Of a stretch of DNA of 22,276 bases, positions 1 through 7,962 are shown piece by piece (the first letter of the stretch is position 1; every line of letters starts with the position of its first letter). The notes beneath the pieces were generated by a model that was not told the origin of the DNA, made no database searches, and worked only from the letters and a program-made list of their open reading frames with translations. The position numbers were made by a program, and so were the translations under genes. The stretch is taken from positions 1 to 22,276 of the forward strand of contig CALGGJ010000057.1 in NCBI GenBank assembly GCA_937915745.1, given 5' to 3'. The DNA is from an uncultured Prevotellaceae bacterium. Its GTDB lineage: Bacteria; Bacteroidota; Bacteroidia; Bacteroidales; Bacteroidaceae.

Positions 1-445
1 ATTCGATGAACGAAGCCGTGTCCTTTCTGGAGAGTTGCATTGCCCACAGGGTGCTTATTACCCTGTCTTTGCCTACACGCTTCCTGAAACTGGCAATATC
101 CTTGTCGAAGGCATTCAGCAGGGTTTCATATTCACTGCCGAATCCCTGATAGGAGTTACGTACCATCTCAGCCGTGACGAAAGCCTCACGGTCTGACAGG
201 TGCTGGTAGTGCTTGATAATCTGCGCCTTGATGTTGTCGAGGTCACGGTTTATCTGCAATGACTCCTTGCTGCGACCTCTGGCACAGTTGCCTTTCACGT
301 CCCACATATCCAATGGGATGCTGTGCTTGCAACTGAACTGCGACTGTGTGCCGTTAATGGTTATACGACCCATGACAGGCACGATGCCGTCCTTCTCCTT
401 ACCCTTGTTCACGTAGAACAAAATCTTGAATGTGCTTCTTGACAT
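1..445 (-). CDS. Tyrosine site-specific integrase, N-terminal part (runs off left edge)
   Basis: The minus strand is open from an ATG at 443-445 to the window edge, giving 148 codons without a stop. The product begins MSRSTFKILFYVNKGKEKDG and continues through ITINGTQSQFSCK, LDNIKAQIIKHYQ and DREAFVTAEMVR. These are the arm-type DNA-binding domain (about residues 1-85) and the start of the SAM-like core-binding domain seen in integrases of Bacteroidetes conjugative and mobilizable transposons. The catalytic R-H-R-Y domain would lie outside the window, so activity cannot be judged. A TATATTTG promoter element lies about 30 bases upstream. The gene probably drives excision and integration of an element whose border lies between 446 and about 785. 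Confidence 0.85.
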   Translation of the reverse strand, partial: MSRSTFKILFYVNKGKEKDGIVPVMGRITINGTQSQFSCKHSIPLDMWDVKGNCARGRSKESLQINRDLDNIKAQIIKHYQHLSDREAFVTAEMVRNSYQGFGSEYETLLNAFDKDIASFRKRVGKDRVISTLWAMQLSRKDTASFIE

Positions 446-475
446 ACTCTTCAATTCTTTTTTAATTTCAGGCTG

Positions 476-483
476 CAAATATA
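476..483 (-). promoter_or_regulatory. Integrase promoter, -7 element
   Basis: The minus strand reads TATATTTG, matching the Bacteroidetes sigma-ABfr -7 consensus TAnnTTTG, about 30 bases before the integrase ATG. I see no -33 TTG at the usual distance, so only the -7 half is supported. Confidence 0.45.
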
Positions 484-776
484 ATACCATTTTTTGAGTT
501 GCTTTTTCGGCAATCCATTGCAGATTGTTGAATCGAAAACCAGTCAGTTTGAACTGCGTCATTCTTCCTTTTTCGTACCCTCGGAATTAGAAAAGTTTAA
601 CTGTCAGATGCGGGTTAAACGGGTTACGATTTAGAGACCTAACTCTTGCACCAATCCGCATCAAGTTGCATTTTCACCTCGTTCCTAAACTCCCCGGTTT
701 TCCCCGTCTTGCCTTTATTTTACGGTCATTCTGCGTTAATCTTCCAAAATCCGTCTTTCGTTACAGACTTTTTTCG

Positions 777-784
777 TAACTTTG
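777..784 (+). promoter_or_regulatory. Promoter of the map-tsaD-pncC-rsmE cluster, -7 element
   Basis: TAACTTTG is a full match to TAnnTTTG, with a TTTCG stretch about 18 bases upstream as a possible -33 region. Transcription would begin near 791, giving a leader of about 100 bases before map. The surrounding GTAACTTTGC (776-785) also fits the core consensus GTANNTTTGC reported for CTnDOT-type integration. Confidence 0.6.
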
Positions 785-888
785 CATTGAATTTTGAGAA
801 CGAAGGACGAATGGCTGTGCTACAAATGACAAAAAACGTGCGCAAGCTATTCATTATTCATTGTTAATTATTCATTGTCACATATACA

Positions 889-1752
889 ATGGGAATATTC
901 AAACGCAATCCACGCAACTGGCATCCGCTGAAGGGGCAGCCGCTCACCGAGATGGACAAGCGCATACTGGCCTTCCAGAACAAAGGTAAGCTCTGTCCGT
1001 CGCGCAGCCTGATAAAAACTCCCGAACAGATTGAAGGCATACGCCGTGCGGGAGTGGTCAACACCGGGGTGCTCGACCTCGTGGCCGAAAAAATAAGGGC
1101 CGGTATATCGACCGAGGACATAAATATGCTCGTACACGAATATACTATCAGCCATGGTGGCATACCGGCTCCGCTCAATTACGAGGGATTTCCCAAGAGT
1201 GTGTGCGTGTCGGTGAACGATGTGGTGTGCCACGGCATACCGAGCAAAGACGAGATACTGAATGAGGGCGATATAGTGAATGTAGATGTCACCACGATAC
1301 TCGACGGCTATTTTGCCGATGCAAGCCGCATGTTTATCATTGGTGAGACGTCGGCCGAACGCCGCCGGCTGGTGCGCGTTGCCAAAGAGTGTCTGGAGAT
1401 AGGTATGGAGGTGTGCAAACCCTATACGTTTGTGGGAGACATGGGCAATGCCATTGCTAAGCACGCACATAAAAACGGATTCACTGTAGTGCGCGATCTG
1501 TGCGGACATGGGGTGGGCAACGCATTCCACGAAGAACCCGATGTAGAGCATTATGGAAAGCGTGGAACAGGAATGCTGCTCGTGCCGGGAATGGTGTTCA
1601 CCATCGAGCCCATGATAAATGCAGGCGATTGGAAGGTAGTTGTGGATGAGGACGACGGATGGACCGTCATGACCGAAGACTATAGCGACTCGGCACAGTG
1701 GGAGCATACGTTCCTCATGACAGAGACAGGGCTGGAGATACTCACATATTGA
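889..1752 (+). CDS. map: Methionine aminopeptidase, type I
   Basis: This 287-residue metallopeptidase removes the initiator methionine from nascent proteins in the cytoplasm. The five metal ligands of the family are present as D133, D144, H207, E240 and E272. H115 in VVCHGIP and H214 in the FHEEP motif match the substrate-side histidines. Compared with the E. coli enzyme (264 residues) it carries about 30-40 extra N-terminal residues (MGIFKRNPRNWHPL...) before the catalytic fold. Bacteroidales often have another map in the ribosomal protein operon, so this may be a paralogue; that copy is not in this window. It is first in a plus-strand cluster, with tsaD starting 29 bases after its stop. The family assignment is secure; the paralogue point is inference. 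Confidence 0.96.
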   Translation: MGIFKRNPRNWHPLKGQPLTEMDKRILAFQNKGKLCPSRSLIKTPEQIEGIRRAGVVNTGVLDLVAEKIRAGISTEDINMLVHEYTISHGGIPAPLNYEGFPKSVCVSVNDVVCHGIPSKDEILNEGDIVNVDVTTILDGYFADASRMFIIGETSAERRRLVRVAKECLEIGMEVCKPYTFVGDMGNAIAKHAHKNGFTVVRDLCGHGVGNAFHEEPDVEHYGKRGTGMLLVPGMVFTIEPMINAGDWKVVVDEDDGWTVMTEDYSDSAQWEHTFLMTETGLEILTY

Positions 1753-1781
1753 GACCGCAGGATGCCTGTCGGAATACACAA

Positions 1782-2843
1782 ATGAAAAAACAGCAGAACA
1801 TGAATAAAGAAAAGCGCGATGAGGTAATACTTGCCATCGAATCGTCGTGCGATGACACCTCGGCAGCAATATTGCGTGGAGGGGTGTTGCTCTCAAATGT
1901 GACAGCCAGTCAGGCTGTACACGAACAATACGGTGGCGTGGTGCCCGAATTGGCATCGAGGGCACACGAACAAAACATAGTGCCGGTGGTAGATGCTGCG
2001 ATAAGAAAGGCAGGAGTGACCCGCGACGACATCGATGCCATTGCATTCACACGAGGACCGGGACTCATGGGAAGCCTGTTGGTGGGGGTGAACTTCGCCA
2101 AGGGGATGGCACTCGCGCTGGGATGCCCCATCATCGATGTCAACCACCTGCAAGGGCATGTGCTGGCACACTTCATTCGTGAACCAAACGACACAGGCTC
2201 TGTACCTCCATTCCCATATATATGCCTACTCGTGAGTGGCGGAAACAGTCAGATTGTCAAGGTCAATGCCTACAACGATATGCAGATACTGGGGCAGACC
2301 ATAGACGATGCAGCTGGCGAGGCAATAGACAAATGCTCGAAAGTGATGGGACTGGGCTACCCTGGCGGACCTGTCATCGACCGCCTGGCACGGCAGGGCA
2401 ACCCCGATGCCTACTCATTTGCCAAACCCAACATACCCGGCTACGACTACAGCTTTTCGGGACTGAAAACATCATTCCTCTACTCACTGCGCGACTGGAT
2501 GAGAGACGACCCCGATTTCATCGCCCACCATCAGGCCGACCTCGCTGCATCGCTCGAGAAGACCATCGTAGATATACTCATGAAGAAATTGCGCATGGCA
2601 GTGAAAGACACGGGGATAAACCACGTTGCAGTAGCCGGAGGCGTATCGGCCAACAACGGACTGCGCAATGCCTTCAGCGACCATGCACGCCGATATGGAT
2701 GGACCATATACATACCACGATTCAGTTACACTACCGACAACGCAGCCATGATAGGAATAACTGCACACTTCAAATATCACGACCACAACTTCTGCAATAT
2801 CGACGCACCGGCACTAGCCCGTGTCGACACACACTCTCTCTAA
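1782..2843 (+). CDS. tsaD: tRNA N6-threonylcarbamoyladenosine (t6A37) transferase TsaD
   Basis: TsaD moves the threonylcarbamoyl group from threonylcarbamoyl-AMP to A37 of ANN-decoding tRNAs, working with TsaB and TsaE. With the start at 1782 the protein has 353 residues. Visible family motifs are AIESSCDDTSAA (18-29), the metal-binding HLQGH (H122, H126), VSGG (151-154), DDAAGEA (175-181), SFSGLKTS (224-231), AGGVSANN (285-292) and TTDNAAMIG with metal ligand D319. The frame is open upstream into map, but that extension is unlike TsaD. An internal ATG at 1800 is an equally plausible start and would give a length closer to the usual 335-345. The stop lies 10 bases before pncC. Confidence 0.96.
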   Translation: MKKQQNMNKEKRDEVILAIESSCDDTSAAILRGGVLLSNVTASQAVHEQYGGVVPELASRAHEQNIVPVVDAAIRKAGVTRDDIDAIAFTRGPGLMGSLLVGVNFAKGMALALGCPIIDVNHLQGHVLAHFIREPNDTGSVPPFPYICLLVSGGNSQIVKVNAYNDMQILGQTIDDAAGEAIDKCSKVMGLGYPGGPVIDRLARQGNPDAYSFAKPNIPGYDYSFSGLKTSFLYSLRDWMRDDPDFIAHHQADLAASLEKTIVDILMKKLRMAVKDTGINHVAVAGGVSANNGLRNAFSDHARRYGWTIYIPRFSYTTDNAAMIGITAHFKYHDHNFCNIDAPALARVDTHSL

Positions 2844-2853
2844 GACAACAAAA

Positions 2854-3333
2854 ATGCTCTACATCTGCAAAAACATACAGGAACAGCTCACACGGCGCGG
2901 AAAGACACTCTGCACGGCCGAAAGCTGCACAGGCGGCCGCATAGCCGCACTCTTCACATCGGTGGCAGGAAGTTCAGAATACTTCCGCGGAGGCATCGTA
3001 AGCTATCAGACAGAAGTGAAATCGACCGTACTGAAAGTACCGCGGCACATCATCAAGCAACACGGAGTCGTAAGTGCCCCCACGGCCGATGCTATGCGAC
3101 AATGCGCATGTAGGCTCTTCAAGGCCGATTATGCCATATCAATCACAGGATATGCAGGCCCCACGGGGGGAACCGAATCGGACCCTGTAGGCACCGTGTA
3201 TGTGTCGGTAGGTACAACAGACGATGCCATCACACAACGGTTCGTATCAAACGCACTTTGCCGCACCGAGATTCAAGACGATGTGGCTGCATTGGCCATA
3301 AAACTCTTTCTCGAATATATCGAAGCACACTGA
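2854..3333 (+). CDS. pncC: Nicotinamide-nucleotide amidase (PncC / CinA C-terminal domain)
   Basis: This 159-residue protein consists only of the CinA C-terminal domain, which deamidates nicotinamide mononucleotide to nicotinate mononucleotide in pyridine-nucleotide salvage. The signature TAESCTGG carries the presumed nucleophile S24. K56 in the GIVSYQTEVK segment matches the conserved lysine, and SITGYAGPTGG and PVGTVY follow. Its length is close to E. coli PncC (165 residues), and there is no N-terminal MoaB-like domain as in full CinA. A GTG at 2821 would overlap tsaD, but the ATG at 2854 better fits the family start. It sits between tsaD and rsmE in an apparent operon with short gaps. Confidence 0.92.
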   Translation: MLYICKNIQEQLTRRGKTLCTAESCTGGRIAALFTSVAGSSEYFRGGIVSYQTEVKSTVLKVPRHIIKQHGVVSAPTADAMRQCACRLFKADYAISITGYAGPTGGTESDPVGTVYVSVGTTDDAITQRFVSNALCRTEIQDDVAALAIKLFLEYIEAH

Positions 3334-3359
3334 CAAACATAACGCATACCATACCGACG

Positions 3360-4058
3360 ATGAAAGAGCAACACTATTTCTATACACCCGAGCCAGGGTC
3401 CATGCAACTGCCACCCGATGAGGCGGCCCATGCAGTGCGTGTATTGCGTCTTGAGCTGGGCGACGAGATATTCCTCATTGATGGATGCGGCACATTCTAT
3501 AGAGCATCAATAGATGCAGTGACAAAAAAATCGTGTTCATACAACATTGTCGAAACCATGCCGCAGACACCATCATGGAACGGACACCTGCATCTGGCAA
3601 TGGGGCCAACAAAAAACCTCGATCGCACAGAGTGGCTGGCTGAAAAAGCCACAGAGGTGGGAATCGACGAACTCACATTCATCAACTGCCAGTGGTCGGA
3701 ACGACGTGTAGTCAAGACAGAACGCATACAACGCATACTCGTGGCTGCCATGAAACAAAGCCGCAAGCCATGGCTGCCGAAACTCAACGAGTTGACTGAC
3801 TTCCAGGCATTCATAAACCGCGACTTCCAGGGACAGAAATTCATCTGTCACTGTCATGCTGACAACCTCCCATTACTCTCTGAAAGGCTGTGTCCCGACA
3901 GCGACGTCCTCGTCATGATTGGTCCTGAAGGCGATTTCAGTCCCGACGAAGTACATGCAGCCGAGTCGGCTGGATTTATATCGGTAAGCCTCGGACACAG
4001 CCGACTGCGCACCGAGACCGCCGCACTCGTGGCCACAGTGATGATGCAAAACAGATAG
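3360..4058 (+). CDS. rsmE: 16S rRNA m3U1498 methyltransferase RsmE
   Basis: RsmE is a SPOUT-fold methyltransferase that uses S-adenosylmethionine to methylate N3 of U1498 in 16S rRNA. The 232-residue product has an N-terminal PUA-like part (about 1-70), the segment MGPTKNLDRTEWLAEKATEVG (81-101), the knot motif IGPEGDF (187-193) and the C-terminal LGHSRLRTETA (211-221). The ATG at 3360 follows pncC by 26 bases and gives the expected N-terminus MKEQHYFYTP. The frame extends upstream into pncC, but that part is a shadow. The stop at 4056-4058 faces the convergent nuclease-helicase, with no clear hairpin terminator between them. Confidence 0.95.
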   Translation: MKEQHYFYTPEPGSMQLPPDEAAHAVRVLRLELGDEIFLIDGCGTFYRASIDAVTKKSCSYNIVETMPQTPSWNGHLHLAMGPTKNLDRTEWLAEKATEVGIDELTFINCQWSERRVVKTERIQRILVAAMKQSRKPWLPKLNELTDFQAFINRDFQGQKFICHCHADNLPLLSERLCPDSDVLVMIGPEGDFSPDEVHAAESAGFISVSLGHSRLRTETAALVATVMMQNR

Positions 4059-4059
4059 A

Positions 4060-4140
4060 CTATACACTTCGGTTATCATCAGAGGTTTTGGCTTCTTCTT
4101 CCTCCTTTTCCTCCTCTTCCTCCCCTTCGTCTTCTTTGTC
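4060..4140 (-). other. In-frame acidic extension beyond the helicase stop codon
   Basis: Directly after the TAA at 4141-4143, the same minus-strand frame stays open for 26 codons and ends in TAG at 4060-4062, one base beyond the rsmE stop. The codons would add a tail with 15 Asp/Glu residues, including EEEEEKEEEE. On the plus strand it appears as a polypyrimidine tract. It may be a lost C-terminal tail, a readthrough product, or a sequencing or assembly artefact. No terminator is visible here. Confidence 0.5.
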
Positions 4141-7100
4141 TTAACTAAAAGGTCCGCCCGCAGTTGCTATGAGTTCTCTGTATATGGCGTTCTGGTTCAG
4201 CAACGCAGCATTACCCACGATGAACAACTGTTTGCGGGCGCGGGTCAGAGCCACATTCAGCTTTCGGTCAATCGGTGTCCCATCCTGCATCACTATGTTC
4301 GACAGAATGTCGAGCTCGTATGTCTGAGTGATGGTTGTGCCGTATATTATTATGTCTTTCTGGCTTCCCTGGTAGCGTTCGACGGTGTCGATAATCACCT
4401 TGTCGGCATCGGTTATGCCTGCATGGTGCAGCGATTCGCGCACCAGCGCAATCTGTCGTCGGTATGGCACGATGATTCCTATCTGCTCGGAGGCACAGAA
4501 TGCCAAGTTGTTATATGTGGCAAGCGAGCGCAGTGTTGACACTATTTCGCCTATTTTCTCTGCTTCGCCACGGTTCATCTTCACTTGTCGCTGTGTGATG
4601 GGTGGTGCCGGCACATCGAAAAACGCTATCCGGCTTGTAGCAACGATTCTTTGTTCGGGAGTGAAACGTGTGTAGGGTAGTGTGGTTGTTTGGTGTTTGA
4701 GGCCAACCGGCAGCAGACTGTCGTTGTAGAACATGCGGCTCGGGAAGTCCGCAATCGACGGGTGCATCCGTCCCTGATGTGTGAGTTGGCCCTTCACTTC
4801 GGCAGGGGCTTGGCTGTAGAGGCGTTCGAAGAGCGAGTTGCGGCAGTTGGTCAGGCCTATGGCATTGAGTCCCTGGTTTGCCACTGCCGATATCTGTTCG
4901 TCTTGCACCACTACGGCCGGCAGCTGGCGGTGGTCGCCAATCATTATGAACTTGCGTATAGACGGATGTCCGTCGTGTTCGTTGCAGAGAAGGCTTAGCA
5001 GCTGTGGTTCGAGTATCTGTGATGCTTCGTCAATGATTGTCACGTCGAATTGTTTCAATCTGAGCAGTGAGATGTTTGATGTAATGCTGCTCACCGTACC
5101 GACAAAGACTGGTGTGTCGCTCGTGAGTTGCATCACCGATTGCCGGCGTGCGTGGTTGCCTACGATGTTTTCGATAAGTCGCTTGCGGTATTGTGGGTCG
5201 CACGACAGGGCGCGTCCTATGCGCAGATAGTTGCATTCCATCGACTCCAGTACCTGGCATATCTCATCTACGGCACGGTTGGTATATGCCATCAGGAGCA
5301 GTGTGCGTCCCGACAGCAGGCATTCGTCAACCATCGCGCGCAGTGCCACTGATGTCTTGCCCGTGCCAGGAGGTCCGACGAGCAAGAAATAGTCGCGTGC
5401 CTGTTTGGCTCGTAGTACGATGTCGTTGATTTGCGGGTTGGGGTAGTTGCCCACGAGTTTGACTGCTGTATCGACTTGCGGGGTGCGTCTGCATAATAGC
5501 AGTTCGCGACGTGGAGCCGCAACGCAGAGCATGGAGTAGAGTCCGGCAAAGAGTGGTCGCATGTTTGAATCTACATAGTCGTGCTCGATGGCGAAATGGT
5601 TCTCGCGGTTGAATATATGCGGGTTGTGGCATGGTGTGCGTTCCTCCAGGGTTATGGTGGCGGCTTCGATGTTCTCTATGCTGCAGCGTATCACCTGTTG
5701 TGTGGTGGGTGTGTCGGCCGGTGTGTTGTTGACGTAGAGTATGACCGCATCGCCTGTGCGGAATGAGGGTGAGCCTGGAGTCATGGCAGCAGACTCTGCC
5801 ATACTGAATGTGAGGTGTGGCTTGAGGGTTTCCAGCTTTACAAAGAGTATATCTCCGTTTTCTTGTTTAGACTTCAGGTCGTTGTTCCACAAGCTTGCCA
5901 TTCCGCGGCTCGAGTCGATGCGGCTGTCGCCCACATGAGCCAGGTATTGCTCGCGGCTGACGAAGGTGAAGAACGTGTAGAAATAGTCGGCGGTGAGTGT
6001 GTCAGCCTCTTGTAATGGTCGCAGCAACTGCTTGAGTTCTGGCAGGTTATAGTCGGTCCACAGCTTGCTGTTGCTACCGTTGAGGTTCAGGTCGGCGGCT
6101 GCAAGGCCTTGCAGGTGCCTGCGTATGTTGCCTGCAGCGATGTCTTGTTCGGTTGCCACTATCTGATTGCGCAGGTGCATCATCTCGAGTACCATGCCAG
6201 GGGCTGTGCGCTGTTCGAGCAGCATGGGGTATTTGCTGTATAGCAGGTAGCCGGCCACGTCGAGGCGGCGAAGGCCGAGGTTATAGTGCATGATTTCTTT
6301 GTAGAGAATCATCTGCATGAGGTGCTTGCGTCGTGCCCGCTGGCGGAATGTATCCCACTTGCCCGATTTCAGCTCGATAAGACTTGTCATGTCGAGGCTC
6401 AGGTAGTCAAATCGTCCTTGCAAACCCAGTGTCTCACAGAAGAACGAGGGTTCGAGCTGTGCCTCGTGGCTATGTGGCATGTTGCTCAGGGTATGGCGTA
6501 TGTTGTCGAACTGCCGTTTGCATTCATCGAAAAAGCCTGCATCGATGCCTTCGGTGGTGGTCAGTGCAATCAGATTCTGACTGAAGGCATGGCGCATGGA
6601 GTCGGTGTATGTCGCTTCGGGATTGTTCACACAGTCGTCGAGAAACTGCCCGGCTACAAGACCGAGCATGGTGTAGTGTGTGGCAGTGTCGGATCGTAAC
6701 TTACCTAAGATGTAGTTCAGCGGCGACGCACCGTAGGGTTTGAGGCAGCTGCACAGTGCGCTCACGTCGATTAGGTAGTCGGGCAGGAGCACTATGATTT
6801 CGGGCGTGATGATGCCCTCGGCCTCGTCTATGATGCAGTTGGCGGCATTCAGCTGCATACCGATGCTCATCAACCCTATAGCTCCCGATGTCTGCTCGTT
6901 GGCCGTGCAATCCACACGCCACCATCCGTCGTGTGGCATGTCGCGGCTCCATGCATATATGTTGCTGCCATCCATCTTTGCAACTACCAGTCTTACCGAC
7001 TTCTGCCATTTGCTGCCAGGTGTCCTCCTGCCTGCTTGACGAGCCGGCTGGCCGGCGGTGGCCGGTGCCGGGAGATCGTTCGGAATAAAGGTGTCGGTAA

Positions 7101-7404
7101 AACGGGCATAAGCCTTGATAAATTCGTCAAAATCTGCGGCAAACTCAGCTTCAGTGGCCGCTTGCTCGCCCTGACGTATGCGTCGGGCCCTCCAGCGAAA
7201 ACGGTCAATACCGTGCAGCGGATAGCCGGTGAGGCGGCACACCGCTTGCAGGCGCGAGAAGAAATCGGTGTAGGTTGCTGCATCATCGGCCAGTATCCAG
7301 ACGCACAACCGGTGCATCATATTATACAATAGGGTGTATTTCTCGCCAAGCGTGAGCTGCGAGTGATACACCTGCTGTATGTCGTGCCAACAGTCGATAT
7401 CCAT
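4141..7404 (-). CDS. Dna2-like nuclease-helicase (PD-(D/E)XK nuclease plus SF1 helicase)
   Basis: This 1087-residue protein joins a RecB-family nuclease to a superfamily 1 Upf1/Dna2-type helicase. The nuclease core shows as GRFDYLSLD with D333, then LIELKSGK with E344 and K346, followed by a helix with QMILYKE. Helicase motifs are Walker A GPPGTGKT (677-684), Walker B IIDEAS (790-795), motif III GDHRQLP (823-829), GRMHPSIADF (878-887), DTVERYQGSQ (1006-1015) and LNVALTRARKQ (1049-1059). It probably acts in DNA repair or replication-intermediate processing. Eukaryotic Dna2 and AddB hold an Fe-S cluster using a CxxC group after the nuclease; no cysteine lies between residues 350 and 570 here, so that cluster is absent. 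The frame continues past the stop into an acidic tail. The exact cellular role is not known to me. Confidence 0.88.
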   Translation of the reverse strand: MDIDCWHDIQQVYHSQLTLGEKYTLLYNMMHRLCVWILADDAATYTDFFSRLQAVCRLTGYPLHGIDRFRWRARRIRQGEQAATEAEFAADFDEFIKAYARFTDTFIPNDLPAPATAGQPARQAGRRTPGSKWQKSVRLVVAKMDGSNIYAWSRDMPHDGWWRVDCTANEQTSGAIGLMSIGMQLNAANCIIDEAEGIITPEIIVLLPDYLIDVSALCSCLKPYGASPLNYILGKLRSDTATHYTMLGLVAGQFLDDCVNNPEATYTDSMRHAFSQNLIALTTTEGIDAGFFDECKRQFDNIRHTLSNMPHSHEAQLEPSFFCETLGLQGRFDYLSLDMTSLIELKSGKWDTFRQRARRKHLMQMILYKEIMHYNLGLRRLDVAGYLLYSKYPMLLEQRTAPGMVLEMMHLRNQIVATEQDIAAGNIRRHLQGLAAADLNLNGSNSKLWTDYNLPELKQLLRPLQEADTLTADYFYTFFTFVSREQYLAHVGDSRIDSSRGMASLWNNDLKSKQENGDILFVKLETLKPHLTFSMAESAAMTPGSPSFRTGDAVILYVNNTPADTPTTQQVIRCSIENIEAATITLEERTPCHNPHIFNRENHFAIEHDYVDSNMRPLFAGLYSMLCVAAPRRELLLCRRTPQVDTAVKLVGNYPNPQINDIVLRAKQARDYFLLVGPPGTGKTSVALRAMVDECLLSGRTLLLMAYTNRAVDEICQVLESMECNYLRIGRALSCDPQYRKRLIENIVGNHARRQSVMQLTSDTPVFVGTVSSITSNISLLRLKQFDVTIIDEASQILEPQLLSLLCNEHDGHPSIRKFIMIGDHRQLPAVVVQDEQISAVANQGLNAIGLTNCRNSLFERLYSQAPAEVKGQLTHQGRMHPSIADFPSRMFYNDSLLPVGLKHQTTTLPYTRFTPEQRIVATSRIAFFDVPAPPITQRQVKMNRGEAEKIGEIVSTLRSLATYNNLAFCASEQIGIIVPYRRQIALVRESLHHAGITDADKVIIDTVERYQGSQKDIIIYGTTITQTYELDILSNIVMQDGTPIDRKLNVALTRARKQLFIVGNAALLNQNAIYRELIATAGGPFS

Positions 7405-7428
7405 TTTGCCTCAATATAAAATGCCGTA

Positions 7429-7444
7429 CAAAATTACAAAATTA
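7429..7444 (-). promoter_or_regulatory. Helicase promoter, tandem -7 boxes
   Basis: On the minus strand TAATTTTG occurs twice back to back (7444-7437 and 7436-7429); each copy matches TAnnTTTG. Start sites would be about 8 bases apart, giving leaders of roughly 15-30 bases before the helicase ATG at 7404. No clear -33 TTG is seen. Confidence 0.45.
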
Positions 7445-7530
7445 TTTCCGATACACCATGAGCGGTGTGACATAAATTGACATAGGGCGTAAATATACAT
7501 GATTCGTATGTATAAGTTACATGCTCTTTA

Positions 7531-7723
7531 TTTATAAGTTACATATTAGATACACTCCTACGCTTCGCTCCGTCGGTATGACAGGCCTGCCTGTCGGCAG
7601 ACAGGGCGGAAAGTCCCTGCATGGGCAGCATAGGTTTTTGCATAGACAGGGCATTTCATTGGAGTCATACCGACGGAGGTATGAAATACCGTAGGAGCGT
7701 ATCTGCTGATGAAACATATACTT
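7531..7723. repeat. Mosaic inverted-repeat (MITE-like) element, copy 1
   Basis: The ends carry the same two blocks in inverted orientation: GATAC(A/G)CTCCTACG (7549-7562) and CCGTCGGTATGAC (7570-7582) on the left, and their complements at 7664-7676 and 7690-7703 on the right. The spacers between the blocks differ (CTTCGCT on the left, GTATTTCATACCT on the right). Matching sequence with copy 2 (19755-20024, opposite orientation) extends into the flanks TTTATAAGTTAC and TGAAACATAT. The interior has its own hairpin around CCTGTCGGCAGACAGG and is unlike the interior of copy 2. No transposase is encoded. Confidence 0.75.
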
Positions 7724-7771
7724 GCGACACCTGAATTATTAGCGGTGGCTGCTGAAAAAAAACGATGAACA

Positions 7772-7850
7772 TATAGAAACAAACCGACAAGCCTATAGAA
7801 ACAAACTTATCAGCACCTGGGAATAAACCCATGAAGACGTTGAAATAAAC
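7772..7850. repeat. 22-bp tandem repeat, family A (4 units)
   Basis: The motif TATAGAAACAAAC occurs at 7772-7784 and 7794-7806. Degenerate versions (GAATAAAC, GAAATAAAC) end at 7828 and 7850. Unit ends at 7784, 7806, 7828 and 7850 give an exact 22-base period. The period is not a multiple of three, which argues against coding. Confidence 0.6.
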
Positions 7851-7875
7851 CCCTGCGAGTCTTGGAGCATTCTTT

Positions 7876-7960
7876 AAATTGTGGGGCAATTTTTATAAAT
7901 TGTCGTACAGTTTTTATAATTTGCAGCGACAGTTTTAATAAATTGTGAGGCAATTTAAAG
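7876..7960. repeat. 21-22-bp tandem repeat of small hairpins, family B (4 units)
   Basis: Units start at 7876, 7897, 7918 and 7940. Most are a short inverted repeat: AAATTG, five bases, then CAATTT in units 1 and 4, a wobble-paired version in unit 2 and a degenerate one in unit 3. Each is followed by a T/A-rich spacer. Confidence 0.65.
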
Positions 7961-7962
7961 AA

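Larger units (their letters stand above)
446..888. other. Intergenic region between integrase and map; probable mobile-element end
   Basis: No convincing gene is visible. It holds the integrase promoter (476-483), a 7-bp direct repeat CGGGTTA at 611-617 and 620-626, the map promoter (777-784), and a repeat of ATTATTCATTG at 853-863 and 867-877 just before map. The 73-codon plus-strand frame at 646-867 spans the map promoter and has no recognisable domain, so I do not call it. The boundary of the mobile element should be in this stretch. Confidence 0.6.

Noticed and set aside
646..867. 73-codon plus-strand frame before map
   Set aside because: It runs through the map promoter and has no recognisable domain or family resemblance.
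868..2046. 392-codon minus-strand open frame opposite map and tsaD
   Set aside because: It lies antisense to two well-supported enzymes with complete motifs and has no recognisable domain; it is a shadow of their codon pattern.
2222..2944. 240-codon plus-strand frame inside tsaD and pncC
   Set aside because: An out-of-frame shadow with basic, low-information sequence, crossing the end of one real gene and the start of another.
7532..7889. Short minus-strand frames with the peptide SRYAPTVFHTSVGMTPM
   Set aside because: They are translations of the mosaic inverted repeat; the same peptide appears from copy 2 near 19800, which shows a repeat origin rather than a gene.
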